64,000 nucleotides of DNA from 43-108 sp001915545 (GCA_902491215.1 CABUGV010000013.1:15439-79438), one strand, 5' to 3'. Positions 19,739 through 30,456 are shown, counted from the stretch's first letter. The notes: generated by a model from the letters alone, not told the origin. Translations and numbers: made by a program.

Positions 19739-21046
19739 CTATGTGCTTCCTCCGTCGTCCGATCTAAGGATGACAATGTTGCCGTATCCCATCACACATC
19801 TAGGCTGAACTCCTATCAGATAAAGCTTGCCTTCGTGTGTAAACAGCTTAGCCCAGTTAAGCGGATCTATCTTGCTGATTTGGGTCCATGTCTTTCCCTT
19901 GTCGACCGACTTGTATACATAGGCATAAGAGATTATTCCGCCGAAGATGTCGTGAGAAGCCAGATAAGTTCCGTCATCAAGTACCGTTATGCTCGGAGAA
20001 CCGACATACTGCTTGGAGGAAGCCTTGGAATTGAAGATTACCACTCCTGGAGGAGGCAATACATCTACAATGGTTTTATACGTAATGTCTGCCGAAATCA
20101 CAAGCACACCTGTCCAGCTGTCAGTTGCAATTTCAACAATACCGCCTTCTTCTACATCTTTTGAATACAATTTGAATGAAGTAGAAGTACCGTCATTATA
20201 ATAGAAGCCCATGTCCGGCACTTCCGTCCAACCGGCCTCCTCCGGTTTGTAGGAAGTTTCTATTGCAGATACTGCAATATACATCTTTCCCGTTTTGCCG
20301 GCAGTAATCTTCAGCTTTGGCGCCTCACCACCTCTGAAACGTGTAAATTCAAGTCCTGAAAGAGCCTGATCAACATTGCAGAACACATAAGCACGATTGG
20401 CAAAAGCCAATGAACCGTTGTCGAGAGTTCCGGTCTCCATCCATCCTTCAGATACGATATCAACAGGAACAGCATCAAGTTTCTGCTTCTCAGGATCGTC
20501 CTCAACTATAGAAGGAGCTATGAGCAAAGCACCGCTGAACGTAGCAGGCTGCACAACGTTTGTCCATTCATCGGCCTTTATTTCCTTACGGAAAAAAGTC
20601 ATCACGCCCGTCTCCCCGGCTGCATAAGAAACCGTTGGTCCATCAACTATCTCCCAGCCGTTCTTTTCGGCCCATTCACTGCACACATCCGGCTTTTCGG
20701 CTGTTGCTACCATAGCCATAAGAAATCCGTCCTCATCGGCCTTAACCTCATAAGAAGGGAGAGGACCTGGAATATAAGCGGAATTTGCGTTGATTTTTAC
20801 ATACTGCCATCCAGAATATCCGTCTGGAATATCACCGAACGACATGTTCGTTCTATTATAAAACGGCTGCTGACCTTTTTCGAAAGGCATTATGCCGTAA
20901 TTCTCACCGCGTATGAGCAATGAAGGATAATTGTCGGCAAATGATGGAATAAATATGGATACGCATAAAAACAATGCATAAAACCATAGAGAACGCAAAA
21001 GCAAATTGCGCTTTCCGATACTGATTTCTTTTTCAAAATCTTTCAT
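19739..21046 (-). pseudogene. N-terminal part of the same broken Asp-box protein (ends at in-frame TAG)
   Basis: This part has 435 residues with a signal anchor or signal peptide (SLWFYALFLCVSIFIPSFA, about residues 19-37), two beta-rich modules and the start of a BNR/Asp-box propeller (YKSVDKGKTWTQISK, then RSDDGGST followed by the stop). Asp boxes read SxDxGxTW, so the stop at 19739-19741 sits exactly where tryptophan (TGG) is expected; TGG to TAG is one base change. The frame continues open on the other side. The gene is the last in a minus-strand run of secreted carbohydrate-active genes, 47 bases after the GH128-like gene. Confidence 0.82.
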
Positions 21047-21093
21047 GTTTCTATATAGTATTAGGAGTTAATAAATATCTTCAGAAATCAACT

Positions 21094-23871
21094 TTATCTG
21101 ACAAAAACCTTGACGGTTCTTCTTCCTGAACGCACCAAATAAACGCCAGGTTCCAGAACTGCATTTTTATTCATCAATACACCATTCATTGAATACACAT
21201 TGTAATCATAAGGTCCATTGACACGTATAACTCTATTTACAACTTCTACATCCGGTACATCTTCTAAGACGTTATCGATATCAGATGTACCGTCATCATC
21301 ACTCAGTACAATCCAACCAACGACATCTGCTGACGGCGACTTATCGTTTTTCACAGCTTCTTTATTGGATGTATCCACCTGCCTCTTGACACGCATACCT
21401 GTAACGGCATCTTTATCGTCGCTTATAAATGCAATATTCCGCAATATTGTTGCCGCATCCAGATTTGAGGTCTGCAAGGACGCCAATACAACAGGATTCT
21501 TCAAATGCAATGTATCTGAAGTATCGGGGGAAGTAAAAAAAATTGACTTTGTGAATGCGGAATAAGGCTTTTCAGTGCTTCTGCCTGCAGACAACAACTT
21601 GCCGTTGCCTAATTGTCCGACACCCGGCGCAGCGGCAATGTATACCATGTTCTGTGCAACACGTATTTCCTTATTCAGGCCGTATTCATAGAGAAGCTTT
21701 GTTTTGAATCCCTTTTCTGTAACATCCCAGATTTTTATTGAAAGGGCATTATTCTTAAGAGAAGGATTGCGCAGTTCTGCAACTACTACAGGTATGACCC
21801 CATCAGGAAAAGGTTTATTAAAGATTACTTCAGCCGTATCTCCTTTTACTCGTGCAGAACCGACCTCCAATGACATATTGCCAAAAGTACTGTTGCCCTC
21901 TTCCACTGCAAGAAAATCAACATACTCGGGTTCTGCAGGAGTTGTAATGCCTGCAAGTTCCCAAGGCAAAAGGCTGTAAGTGAAATCCGAACGTTTTACA
22001 GATGCGACCAGATTACCTGGCCCCATCTGCGAATTATTGTTAGAATATATACCCATGAAAACAGCAGGTACATGTTCGAAATCTTCTGAAAAATCAACTT
22101 TCACAGGTTTGCCATCGAGTATGCCCAAACGACCGCTCTGAAGACCGGCTACGCCCTCTGCACGCCCTATAGAAATTTTCACTTCATTAGAAAGTCTGGT
22201 ATTGCCGTCAGAATCAAAATTGCGGACTCTGTAAACCACAATACCGCTCAAATCGGATACGTCGTCAGATTCGCAGCTTCTTTCAATAGACCTGCCCTCA
22301 TCTGTATTTACGACACATGCAACTTTCTTGAAATCGCTGTCATTATCTGTTTTCCGTTCAATCCAACTCGAATCAGTCTGCTCACCATTCTTGCAAATCC
22401 AGCTGAAAGAAACTTTATTGTCGTCCGGTGAGTAAACAGCCTCAAAAGATTCAGGCTTGCGGTGATTCCACTTAGGAATATATCCCCCTCCTCCATTATA
22501 AGCGATTTTTGAGCGCAGTTCGGAGTACCACTTACCGGCTGGAGTCAGTCTGTCGGCATCAGGACCAAGAGTGTCCGAATCAAGATACAACATTCTGCAA
22601 TCTTCGACCCAGTTGTATATTGCATATCTTTCGACATACGGATTTGACTCGAGTGCAGTTACTATATCCGAAAGCCCCTTCTTCTGATGTTCGTAATTGG
22701 CAGGAGTACCTTTTCTGTCCGGATCCGGCCAAGATTCAGTTGTCCAGTTGGCGCCATAGTTGAACTCTGTTATCCATATCGGGCGCTTAAACAAGTTATA
22801 GTACTCGTTCATGCGATCATAGAACTGCTTGCCTGTAGCATACCAATACTCATGTACGACGACATAGTCGACACGATAATTATTCTCATCGCATATCTTA
22901 AAGAAAGGGACAAGCCAACCATATACTCCGTTTGGATTTGTTGAAGCAGGAGATCCGACACGCAATCCGGACTTCAACATGTTGAACCAGTTGTCGGCTA
23001 TATCTGCAACAGGAATATTTGCATCTGCATGATCAGGTTCATTATTGCCCAAAAGGTGAGATACATCATTTACAGCTTCTATTTCTTCATAGGAAGGCCA
23101 CCATTGACTTTGCTTAATCGGAACAAATTCGTAATCAGAATGCGTGTAACCGTTTGCGCTCCAATTGTAATACCACGAGCATCCCAAAGCCTCTGTCTGC
23201 GCATCACTTCCGCCACAACTACCTTTTTTGCCAATATACTGCCACGGCAGAACTCTTATGAACGAGACCTTATCATCAAGCAAACAATCGAGCTTCGGCA
23301 CTTCCAAATCTGAATCCTGCGCTATAAAACACCTGCTGTAACCAGTGCCGTCGGATGAAGTTGCCAATGTTGCCATATATCCTCTTTTCAATTTAAAAGA
23401 CGAAATATTATTGTCAAATTCATCCAAAGCCCTATAATACTGATTTGGAACAAAATCAGAACTGTTCTCGCCTGTCCAATTCTCCCCGGTATAAACCTGA
23501 AGGGGAGTAAAATTGCTGTTCGCGTGAGGATATACACACGAACCGTTGACATAAATTCCGACACGCACATTCTTGTCGTTCTCTGCAGGCTTGCCGTTCA
23601 CATAAATATGCATGAGATACTCGTTCACAAGCTTTGACGGCTTGACATTATCAAAAAAGATAACGGCATCCTCATTTTTTATATCAACAGTTCCTGCAAC
23701 AGCAAAAGGTTCACTGTTCAAAACATGCAAATCCTGCTTGTCCTCCACAGATACAGCTCCATCTATAACATCAACGGTCTTTACGCTCTGAGCTATACCA
23801 TAATCAATGACAAAACTTAATGAAAATAATACTAGAAGGATTTTTCTTTTATCCATAATATGCAATGTCAA
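21094..23871 (-). CDS. GH128-like secreted glycoside hydrolase with T9SS-type C-terminal domain
   Basis: This 925-residue protein has a signal peptide (the start may be the Met at 23856, MDKRKILL). An N-terminal beta module is followed at about residues 205-460 by an Asl1-like (Glyco_hydro_cc) TIM barrel. LGNNEPD places a putative acid/base at E278 and WITEFNYG a nucleophile at E369, the pattern of GH128 endo-beta-1,3-glucanases. Fibronectin-like and beta-sandwich modules follow. The tail NVYSMNGVLMNKNAVLEPGVYLVRSGRRTVKVFVR reads as a T9SS sorting domain, so the enzyme is likely surface-attached or released. Beta-1,3-glucan is the family expectation; the real substrate is unknown. Confidence 0.8.
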   Translation of the reverse strand: MTLHIMDKRKILLVLFSLSFVIDYGIAQSVKTVDVIDGAVSVEDKQDLHVLNSEPFAVAGTVDIKNEDAVIFFDNVKPSKLVNEYLMHIYVNGKPAENDKNVRVGIYVNGSCVYPHANSNFTPLQVYTGENWTGENSSDFVPNQYYRALDEFDNNISSFKLKRGYMATLATSSDGTGYSRCFIAQDSDLEVPKLDCLLDDKVSFIRVLPWQYIGKKGSCGGSDAQTEALGCSWYYNWSANGYTHSDYEFVPIKQSQWWPSYEEIEAVNDVSHLLGNNEPDHADANIPVADIADNWFNMLKSGLRVGSPASTNPNGVYGWLVPFFKICDENNYRVDYVVVHEYWYATGKQFYDRMNEYYNLFKRPIWITEFNYGANWTTESWPDPDRKGTPANYEHQKKGLSDIVTALESNPYVERYAIYNWVEDCRMLYLDSDTLGPDADRLTPAGKWYSELRSKIAYNGGGGYIPKWNHRKPESFEAVYSPDDNKVSFSWICKNGEQTDSSWIERKTDNDSDFKKVACVVNTDEGRSIERSCESDDVSDLSGIVVYRVRNFDSDGNTRLSNEVKISIGRAEGVAGLQSGRLGILDGKPVKVDFSEDFEHVPAVFMGIYSNNNSQMGPGNLVASVKRSDFTYSLLPWELAGITTPAEPEYVDFLAVEEGNSTFGNMSLEVGSARVKGDTAEVIFNKPFPDGVIPVVVAELRNPSLKNNALSIKIWDVTEKGFKTKLLYEYGLNKEIRVAQNMVYIAAAPGVGQLGNGKLLSAGRSTEKPYSAFTKSIFFTSPDTSDTLHLKNPVVLASLQTSNLDAATILRNIAFISDDKDAVTGMRVKRQVDTSNKEAVKNDKSPSADVVGWIVLSDDDGTSDIDNVLEDVPDVEVVNRVIRVNGPYDYNVYSMNGVLMNKNAVLEPGVYLVRSGRRTVKVFVR

Positions 23872-23887
23872 TCAGTTTGTCAAATTC

Positions 23888-23934
23888 AAAAAACAACGGC
23901 GAGGCTGTCTCAAAATAGATTTTGGGATAGCCTC
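23888..23934 (-). terminator. Hairpin, probable terminator after the large modular gene
   Basis: GAGGCTGTCTCAAAAT and ATTTTGGGATAGCCTC form a long stem with a two-base loop. On the minus strand it is followed, after GCCGTTG, by a run of T residues. It lies between the frameshifted gene and the GH128-like gene and may reduce transcription into the latter. Confidence 0.6.
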
Positions 23935-23952
23935 ATCTGTTGATTCACAATT

Positions 23953-25821
23953 TTAAAACTTTCTATTAACAACAACCTTAACTGTATTCTTTCCGAACTT
24001 GACGATATATACACCATCAGGAACAACAGCTCCTATATTGACAGGCATACCGGAAACAGAATATGCACGACTGCCCTCTGGAGCGATTATACGTCCTCCT
24101 TCAACCGCAACAGAGAAATCTTCATCAGGAACAGAAGATATTCCGGCAGCAGGATTCCATCCCTCATTATCACCAGAAGAAAGCTGAACAAGACGGAAGT
24201 TATCTGCAGAAATCCATGTTCCGGCAAAAGCTGTACCTCCATACTTCTGGGTAAATGTAGAATCACATGTAAATCCGATTGTGAGTATGTGATTCTTGAC
24301 CTCTATATCCAAAGAAGTGTAATGCCATCCGCTTCCCCAACCGTTGTTAGCCATGAGAGTGTCATTCTCTGCATCTGTAGCAGTTTGACCACCATTGGTT
24401 CTCTTGTAAACCTCTGCAAATATTGATCCGTAAGTATCAGTAACAGTTGCGATGGAATCTCCGCCATCAGCAGCAGATGGTCCTCCCAATTCTGTAATGT
24501 TCATTTTCTCAAGCTCTACCTGAGACAATGTCACTGTAGAAGAATCATTATCGGCAAATGCATAAAGATATACACCTTTATCGCTGGTTGTACGCGTCAT
24601 TGCAGTAAGTCTGTAAACACCGTTAGGAACTGATTCTATTGTCTGGTGCATATTATAGAGCAAAGTTCCAGGAGTTGCATTCCATGAATCCAGATAATAA
24701 CCCTGGGCGTTTCCATCTACCTGCTGTCCGTTTCCGGTGAAACGATTATCTCCGTTTACGACTGTACCGTCCCATCCTTTAGGTTTTACAGAATTAGATG
24801 AATTATTAATCTCAGGATTAACAATCAATCCAGTGAAGTCTTTTCCTCCTGCAAGAATAAGATCAGCAGCCTCGCATTGAGCCATGGCCTTTTCAAGTTC
24901 ATTCACATATTTGTCGACCAATGTTTCTTCAGGCAACTGCTTGATTGTTGTAAAGTCAGAAACCTGTCGATTGATATTATCGTCCAATATACCTTTTGCA
25001 AAAGCATCCTCAACCGTAAGTTCTCTTGCCGCATACAATGTAGGAACATATCTGTCACGGAAAGCATACAATATACCTTCAAGACTGTCCATTTCCACAT
25101 AAGAAGCATCAGCAGAATTGATTTCATCATCCATACAGCTCAAGAATCTGCTCGCCATATCATAGTAGTCACCTGAGTATACTTCCATATCAACAGAATC
25201 CTTCAATGCCTTGTAGATACCAGCCATAACAGAGTTTTGCTTATCAACAGACTTATAAGCTTCAGACATGGCATCCTTCATTGACATTATCGCCTGCTTA
25301 AGATTTGCAGCACCTTCGACAGCCTCATACTTCGAGATTGAATCCATAAGCATCTTCTTGTCTGCCGCAAACATCATCGTATCAGCCATTGCACGTCCGT
25401 CTGCAAGAGACTTGTCAAGTATCGGTCTTAAAGTTTCCTCGCTCAAGGCTCCGCAATAACGGAGACGGAAATCTGTTACAAGGAACCAACCTATAGAACC
25501 GCCGCCACTTTCAGACTGGAAACCGATACGCAATTTGCCGTCGTATACAGGAATTGAAGCTGTGCGGAAAGTTTCCCAACTGGTCATCGCTGTCGATGCC
25601 ATATTTGACATAACAGAATCGGACATCGAAACAGCATAAGCATGCTGCTTGTATATTGAAGCCTCATCTGTCCATCCCAGACATTCCACTCTATACCATC
25701 CATCAGGAAGTCCTTCTACGTCCTGATACAAATTCATGTGACTGAACTGCCATGTCCAGCTGTATAGCATGTAACATCCTTGCCGACTTCTGAAGCTGGT
25801 TTGTGTACAGGATAGAAGCAA
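23953..25821 (-). pseudogene. C-terminal part of a frameshifted large secreted modular protein with T9SS-type tail
   Basis: This frame overlaps the end of the 25734-26882 frame and carries on its domain order. It begins, in effect, at YMLYSWTWQFSHMNLYQDVEGLPDGWYRVECLGW. This aligns with an internal repeat later in the same frame (YYLDSWNATPG...LYNMHQTIESVPNGVYRLTA), showing that the two frames once made one protein of about 976 residues. A helical linker rich in Met, Ser and Asp follows, then the second carbohydrate-binding-like module and a C-terminal VPDGVYIVKFGKNTVKVVVNRKF sorting domain. No catalytic motif was recognised; it may be a binding or adhesion protein. Confidence 0.75.
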
Positions 25822-26882
25822 TTGCCTTCACCTGGAAGCCCTGTATTTTCAGACACCCATCCTTCCGAACTCAAAGCACAATCTGGAGAATATGCATAAG
25901 GAACACGGAAGTTAGGAGACTTTATCATATAAGTCATGTCGGCAGGATTCTCTTCTGTTGCAAAAGGAATCTGACTGTCGTAATATGAACGTATGGATGA
26001 CTTCAAAGAATCGTATGCAGAAATGAATTCATCAACACCGGAGTCTTCAGAATAATATATTCCATCTGCATATTCATACGCTTTTTCCAAATCAGAAAGT
26101 CCCGGATAAAGTTCCTGCGACTCGAATATGGCAGTACACTCATCAAACAGATTGATCATATCCTTCACCTGCGTCAGGCCTGTTTCTACCTTGGATATGA
26201 ATTCTCCTATTTCCTGAGCAGCTTCAAGATATATAGGATGTTCGTCATCATCGCCGGCAACCGAAACCTTGTCTGCCATTTCCATCTGGAAGTCTGTTAC
26301 ATCCGACTGAATACCTGGATATTCATCCAGTGTACCGATCATAGCATCGAGACGGGCATTAGCCTTCTCATAGACTTTAAGAGGAGGAGTAGGCAACTCG
26401 ACAAGTTTCCAATAAGCTTTTTCATTCAAAGGCTTATCGCAGAATATACCGCCATCTTCTACAAGATCATCGGCACCCCAATAAGTTCCGGCATGCAGAT
26501 TTTTGATTCCCACATAATCAGTTCCTGCAATCTGCTCTATAGAATACTTTGCCTTTGAGATAACTGTAGGCAGTTCTTCCTGGAAGACAATGCTCCACCA
26601 GTCCCAATCCCATTCTACCGTCACCTTGCACACATAAGCATTATCGACAGCCGATCTGATCATATATACACCTTCTTCTCCCTGAACAGGAATAAACTCG
26701 AACGCCTGGCCTTCGGCCTCTGCATCAGGAACGCACTGTTTTGCTACGTTATCAACTCGTCCGAATGCCAGATTCTCAGAGTTGACAATCTGGTAATATT
26801 TAAATGGTTCGGGCGTTACAGTCTGCGATATGATGCATATAGAATACATCAATGACAGAAATGACAAAATTTTTCTTTTCAT
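25734..26882 (-). pseudogene. N-terminal part of the frameshifted large secreted modular protein
   Basis: This part has 382 residues starting with a signal peptide (MKRKILSFLSLMYSICIISQ), then a beta-trefoil-like module (about 22-165, with YYQIVNSENLAFGRVDN and YWKLVELPTPPLK) and a helical segment. It ends in the first half of a beta-sandwich module (CALSSEGWVSENTGLPGEGNCFYPVHKPASEVGKDVT). After GKDVT the frame runs into a short unrelated tail and stops. The neighbouring frame continues the expected module from about 25773. A one-base deletion (or equivalent) between about 25770 and 25785 explains this. It could also be an assembly or sequencing error. Confidence 0.75.
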
Positions 26883-26948
26883 GCTGAAATAAATTTAGTT
26901 GTTAACAATATTGATTCTATATTAAAACTGAATTACGATGCCACGGCA

Positions 26949-27860
26949 TCAATAACGTGAAACAACAAGATTACCATTGCTTACCTTTAATTCTGACATA
27001 TATATGGCCGAGGCACGCGAATGTCCGTTCTTTTCAAAATGTCTGAAATAAACAATATAAGCCTTATCGCCGCATACTGCGACATCGGCATGTCCGCCGA
27101 GCATAAGATCGGGCATTCGTGTCCACACCGATGCATCGTCAGAACGGTATACGGCCAATCCGTTATAATCGCCCCGAGGGTCCGTTATCATCCAGTAAAA
27201 TCCATCCATTTGGAAAACTATAGGGGCTTCATGATTTATGCCGGTCACGGCCGGTTTGCCCGCAGGAATCCATTTCTTCAGATTGGAGCTTGATGCAAAA
27301 TAGGTATCGCCATTATAAGTATACCACAAACAGTACGTGCCATCCGGCAATTCGTGCACAGTCGGGTCTATCACATTCTTCTCAACAGGAACAAAGCCTT
27401 CGAATTTCCATTTCCAAAGATTCTTGCTGGTATAATGAGCTATAATTCCGTCACCGCGCCAGTCGAACTGTACTCCTCTCACGTATGTTACAAACATGTG
27501 GTAGACATTGCCGAACTTACGGACACAGGGTGCCCAGAATGTATTATGTCCGGGTTCAACATTCAATCCCTCGGCTATGCCGAAATAGCGCCATGTCTTG
27601 CCGTTGTCGGAAGAGATGCCGATGTCGGAACCGTACACCCATGCCGTCCCCTGCGTGTCAACATTTGCACGGCGCTGGGTGTAGAAGAGCCACCATTCTT
27701 TGGTGTCATCGTTCCATATCAGGTTCGGATCTGCCGCACCGTCATGTACTGGATCACGAAACAGAGGACGAGGTATGTTCTCTATGTCGATTGTTTGAGC
27801 TTCGGCAAGCCCTAGGGTCAGCAGGCTTACCAACAGCACAAAAGCAGATTTAAGATTCAT
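26949..27860 (-). CDS. GH43-like five-bladed beta-propeller glycosidase
   Basis: This 303-residue protein has a signal peptide ending near GLAEAQ. Repeated DPNLIW, FWAPCVRKFGNVYHMFVTY, NVIDPTVHELPDGTYCLWYT and NHEAPIVFQMDGFYWMITD blocks are those of the GH43/GH32 clan, with a catalytic Asp near residue 44, a second Asp in IDPTVH and Glu in NHEAP. Members usually remove arabinose or xylose from plant polysaccharides. It lies directly after the GH127 gene (48 bases), which also targets arabinose. No lipobox or sorting domain is seen, so it is probably periplasmic. Confidence 0.8.
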   Translation of the reverse strand: MNLKSAFVLLVSLLTLGLAEAQTIDIENIPRPLFRDPVHDGAADPNLIWNDDTKEWWLFYTQRRANVDTQGTAWVYGSDIGISSDNGKTWRYFGIAEGLNVEPGHNTFWAPCVRKFGNVYHMFVTYVRGVQFDWRGDGIIAHYTSKNLWKWKFEGFVPVEKNVIDPTVHELPDGTYCLWYTYNGDTYFASSSNLKKWIPAGKPAVTGINHEAPIVFQMDGFYWMITDPRGDYNGLAVYRSDDASVWTRMPDLMLGGHADVAVCGDKAYIVYFRHFEKNGHSRASAIYMSELKVSNGNLVVSRY

Positions 27861-27908
27861 ATATTTTTCAGTTATTATTGATGAATGCCGATAATAATTG
27901 CATCCAGG

Positions 27909-30245
27909 TTATTTATCATTCTTGATGATCCTCGCATTGTATACCGCACCGGTCCATGTAGGTTTTCCGTCGAAGCGTATATTGACCGAACTCTTTCCTG
28001 CCGTAAGGCTCTCGGGCAGGTCGTAACTTATTTCGAAGAAATTGCCAGGACTGTCCATATAGATTTTCTGCACGGCAAGCACCTTTCCGTCGACAGATAT
28101 GGTGAATTCCTTGGCGGGCGTCTCGCCTCCCCAGTAGGTGACAATCAGTTTCTGCGGTTTGTCGGGCAGAACCTTCATGTCGAAGGCAAACCATCCGCCC
28201 GTCCACGCGGCGCGCCACTTCTTCTTGTTGAAGATGCCGTTGCCGATGCTGTTTCCCGTCAGCCGGTGATCGCGTTCAGGTTGCATCTCGCCGAGTGCGA
28301 TATAATCGACGGTAATCTTATCCAATTCCTGAATGCGCCGCAGTTCGGCTCTGTAGGCCTCTTGTGCACGGTTCCACTCGTCGCGTCCGAATACGTCCCA
28401 ATATACCATATAGTGCTGATTGTGAAGGCGACAGAACGGGCGCAGTTCGACATCGGACGGCTCACCGACGTTGTTCGTCTTAAAACGAAGAGGATAGTCG
28501 GACAGTTTGGTTATCCATTCATCCACAGGGCGCCCGTCAGTTACCAATACGGGAATTCCGTTTTCCAGATCGGGCTCTTCCTTGCCCAAGGCTCCAGCAA
28601 GAAGTACGGGGCCGTAGAATATTCCCAAACGAGAGGGATTGTCGGGCATCGACTCGGTGCGAAGCATGAGATTGAACTTTACTTCGACGACGTCGCCGTC
28701 CTTCCACTTCCGGTTTACCGAAACATATCTGCCACTCTCGGAAGACGTGGTGGCAATCTTGCCGTTGACAAGAATCTGCATCTCACGGCTCCATCGCGGA
28801 TGGCGCAGATGCAGTGTGCGCCGGACGCTTCGTCCGCATGAAATACGGAACAACACAGTGCTGTCGGAAGGCAATTCCGTCATCTGCGTGACAACCATGC
28901 CTGCGTCCTTCCAATCGAGCCTCGAAGGGATGAAAAGGTTGACATAAAGACCGCCGTCGGCATCTTCGGCATAGATGAAAGAGGAATATTTCACATGATT
29001 CTCCACTCCGCTGCCAGAACAACACACGAAGGAATTGAATTTGGAAAGATAGCTTCGTGCTCCTCCTGAGAACAACGGCGTATAGTATACGCCCATTCCA
29101 TCTTCAGGATTCTGCGTGGCAAGAATATGGTTGTAGAGCGCCTTCTCGTAATAATCGACATAGCGCTCGTCGGGATTCCAAGTGAAAAGGTGCTCGGTGA
29201 GCTTCAGCATGTTGTAGGTGTTGCAGGTTTCGGATGTAGAAGTACCCAACCTGTCGTTCAGTTTTCCGGGTGCACCGAAATGCTCGCCGTCGCTGTTTCC
29301 ACCGTTGACGTAAGTGTGGTTTCGGACAACAGTTTCCCAGAAGAAAGACGCTATGACCGAATCCCTCTTACTTCCGGTTATCTCGTACATGCGTGCACAA
29401 CCCACCATTTTGGGCACCTGAGTATTGGCATGCAGTCCCTCAAGACTGTCAATGCAATTTGCCAACGGTTCCATGACAGCCTTATGATTATCGAAACGCT
29501 CGGCCACTGCCAGAAATTCAGGTTCGCCGGTAACGGCATACAGATTGGCCAAGGCTTCGTTCATGCCTCCATATTCGCATGCAAGCACCGCCTGCATTTT
29601 TTCTTCGTCAAGCCCGTGAAATGTGTCATAAAGAAAGTGTCCCAAACCTGAAGCAACCTTAAGCGCCTCGGCATTGCCCATCTTCTCATATACATCAATC
29701 AGACCTGCAAGGACCTTGTGCATAACATAAAGCGGAACCCAGCCACCGTTGAGGTCGAATCCTTGCGAATAGACCTTTCCCGAAGCAATCTCGGCAAATA
29801 TCCTTTTACCATCGGGCGTTGCGGCCACATATCCATTGCCGTTCGCTTTCTGACATTCCGACAATTCGTCTACCATATACGATATTCTGTCCTTGAAACG
29901 TTGATCCTTGGTATAAGAGTAATACCATGCACAGGCCGACAGGTAGTGTCCGAGAAACTGTCCGGCAACTCCTTCACTCTCCCAACCGCCATATTTGGGT
30001 GCACGGGGCGAAAGTCCGGCTTCCGACCTGAAACCGCTCAACATCCGGTCAGGATCGAGTTCAAGGAGATACACTGCATCCATTTCCTGAGCATATCTGA
30101 AAGGACCGGAAATAATGCTGACTTCGCCTTTGTCGAACAAAAAAGTTCTAATATCATTATTTGAAGCCGTCGCCGCCGTCACTGCAAAAGCGGCAAACAG
30201 TTCCAATACAAGTACACATATCCGAAGCATGACCTTATCAATCAT
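27909..30245 (-). CDS. GH127-family (DUF1680) beta-L-arabinofuranosidase-like enzyme
   Basis: This 778-residue secreted protein (signal peptide MIDKVMLRICVLVLELFAAFAVTAA) carries an (alpha/alpha)6 barrel typical of GH127. The zinc/cysteine active site is visible as TSETCNTYNMLKLTEHLF and NSFVCCSGSGVENHVKY, matching the E-x-C and C-C pattern, with one cysteine as nucleophile. C-terminal beta modules follow. GH127 enzymes release beta-L-arabinofuranose, for example from hydroxyproline-rich glycoproteins or rhamnogalacturonan II. It is followed by the GH43-like gene, giving a potential arabinose-releasing pair. A -7 box (TAGTTTTG) lies at 30325-30332 on the minus strand. Confidence 0.88.
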   Translation of the reverse strand: MIDKVMLRICVLVLELFAAFAVTAATASNNDIRTFLFDKGEVSIISGPFRYAQEMDAVYLLELDPDRMLSGFRSEAGLSPRAPKYGGWESEGVAGQFLGHYLSACAWYYSYTKDQRFKDRISYMVDELSECQKANGNGYVAATPDGKRIFAEIASGKVYSQGFDLNGGWVPLYVMHKVLAGLIDVYEKMGNAEALKVASGLGHFLYDTFHGLDEEKMQAVLACEYGGMNEALANLYAVTGEPEFLAVAERFDNHKAVMEPLANCIDSLEGLHANTQVPKMVGCARMYEITGSKRDSVIASFFWETVVRNHTYVNGGNSDGEHFGAPGKLNDRLGTSTSETCNTYNMLKLTEHLFTWNPDERYVDYYEKALYNHILATQNPEDGMGVYYTPLFSGGARSYLSKFNSFVCCSGSGVENHVKYSSFIYAEDADGGLYVNLFIPSRLDWKDAGMVVTQMTELPSDSTVLFRISCGRSVRRTLHLRHPRWSREMQILVNGKIATTSSESGRYVSVNRKWKDGDVVEVKFNLMLRTESMPDNPSRLGIFYGPVLLAGALGKEEPDLENGIPVLVTDGRPVDEWITKLSDYPLRFKTNNVGEPSDVELRPFCRLHNQHYMVYWDVFGRDEWNRAQEAYRAELRRIQELDKITVDYIALGEMQPERDHRLTGNSIGNGIFNKKKWRAAWTGGWFAFDMKVLPDKPQKLIVTYWGGETPAKEFTISVDGKVLAVQKIYMDSPGNFFEISYDLPESLTAGKSSVNIRFDGKPTWTGAVYNARIIKNDK

Positions 30246-30324
30246 AACTATAAACCTTTTACATTAAAAAACTACCATAAATCATAATGACCAGCGTATT
30301 CAGCTATCGTTGCAACTGACACTG

Positions 30325-30332
30325 CAAAACTA
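30325..30332 (-). promoter_or_regulatory. Candidate -7 box for the GH127-led transcript
   Basis: TAGTTTTG on the minus strand, 80 bases upstream of the GH127 start, matches TAnnTTTG. No clear TTTG -33 box was found, as may be expected for an activator-dependent promoter (the AraC gene is nearby). Confidence 0.4.
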
Positions 30333-30412
30333 TAAAACCTGCACGCAATTCTATTTTCATATTTTAGCAGAGTCTTATATTATATTTGCCGTGCGATTTT
30401 ATTTTGAGGCAT

Positions 30413-30456
30413 AAAAAACATAAGCCGCTTCAGCTTAAACTGCTGAAACGGCTTAT
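30413..30456 (-). terminator. Terminator of the metallophosphoesterase gene
   Basis: ATAAGCCG-TTCAGC pairs with GCTGAA-CGGCTTAT; on the minus strand a TTTTTT run follows. It separates the phosphoesterase gene from the GH127 gene and implies a separate transcript start for the latter. Confidence 0.75.

Noticed and set aside
19739..19741. Genetic-code change (TAG as sense codon)
   Set aside because: Genes throughout the window use TAG, TAA and TGA as ordinary stops and no other in-frame TAG interrupts a conserved gene, so a local mutation is far more likely.
18368..20164. 598-codon plus-strand open frame opposite the deacetylase gene
   Set aside because: It is antisense to a recognisable Asp-box/NodB protein and has no family features; long antisense frames arise from the codon bias of the real gene.
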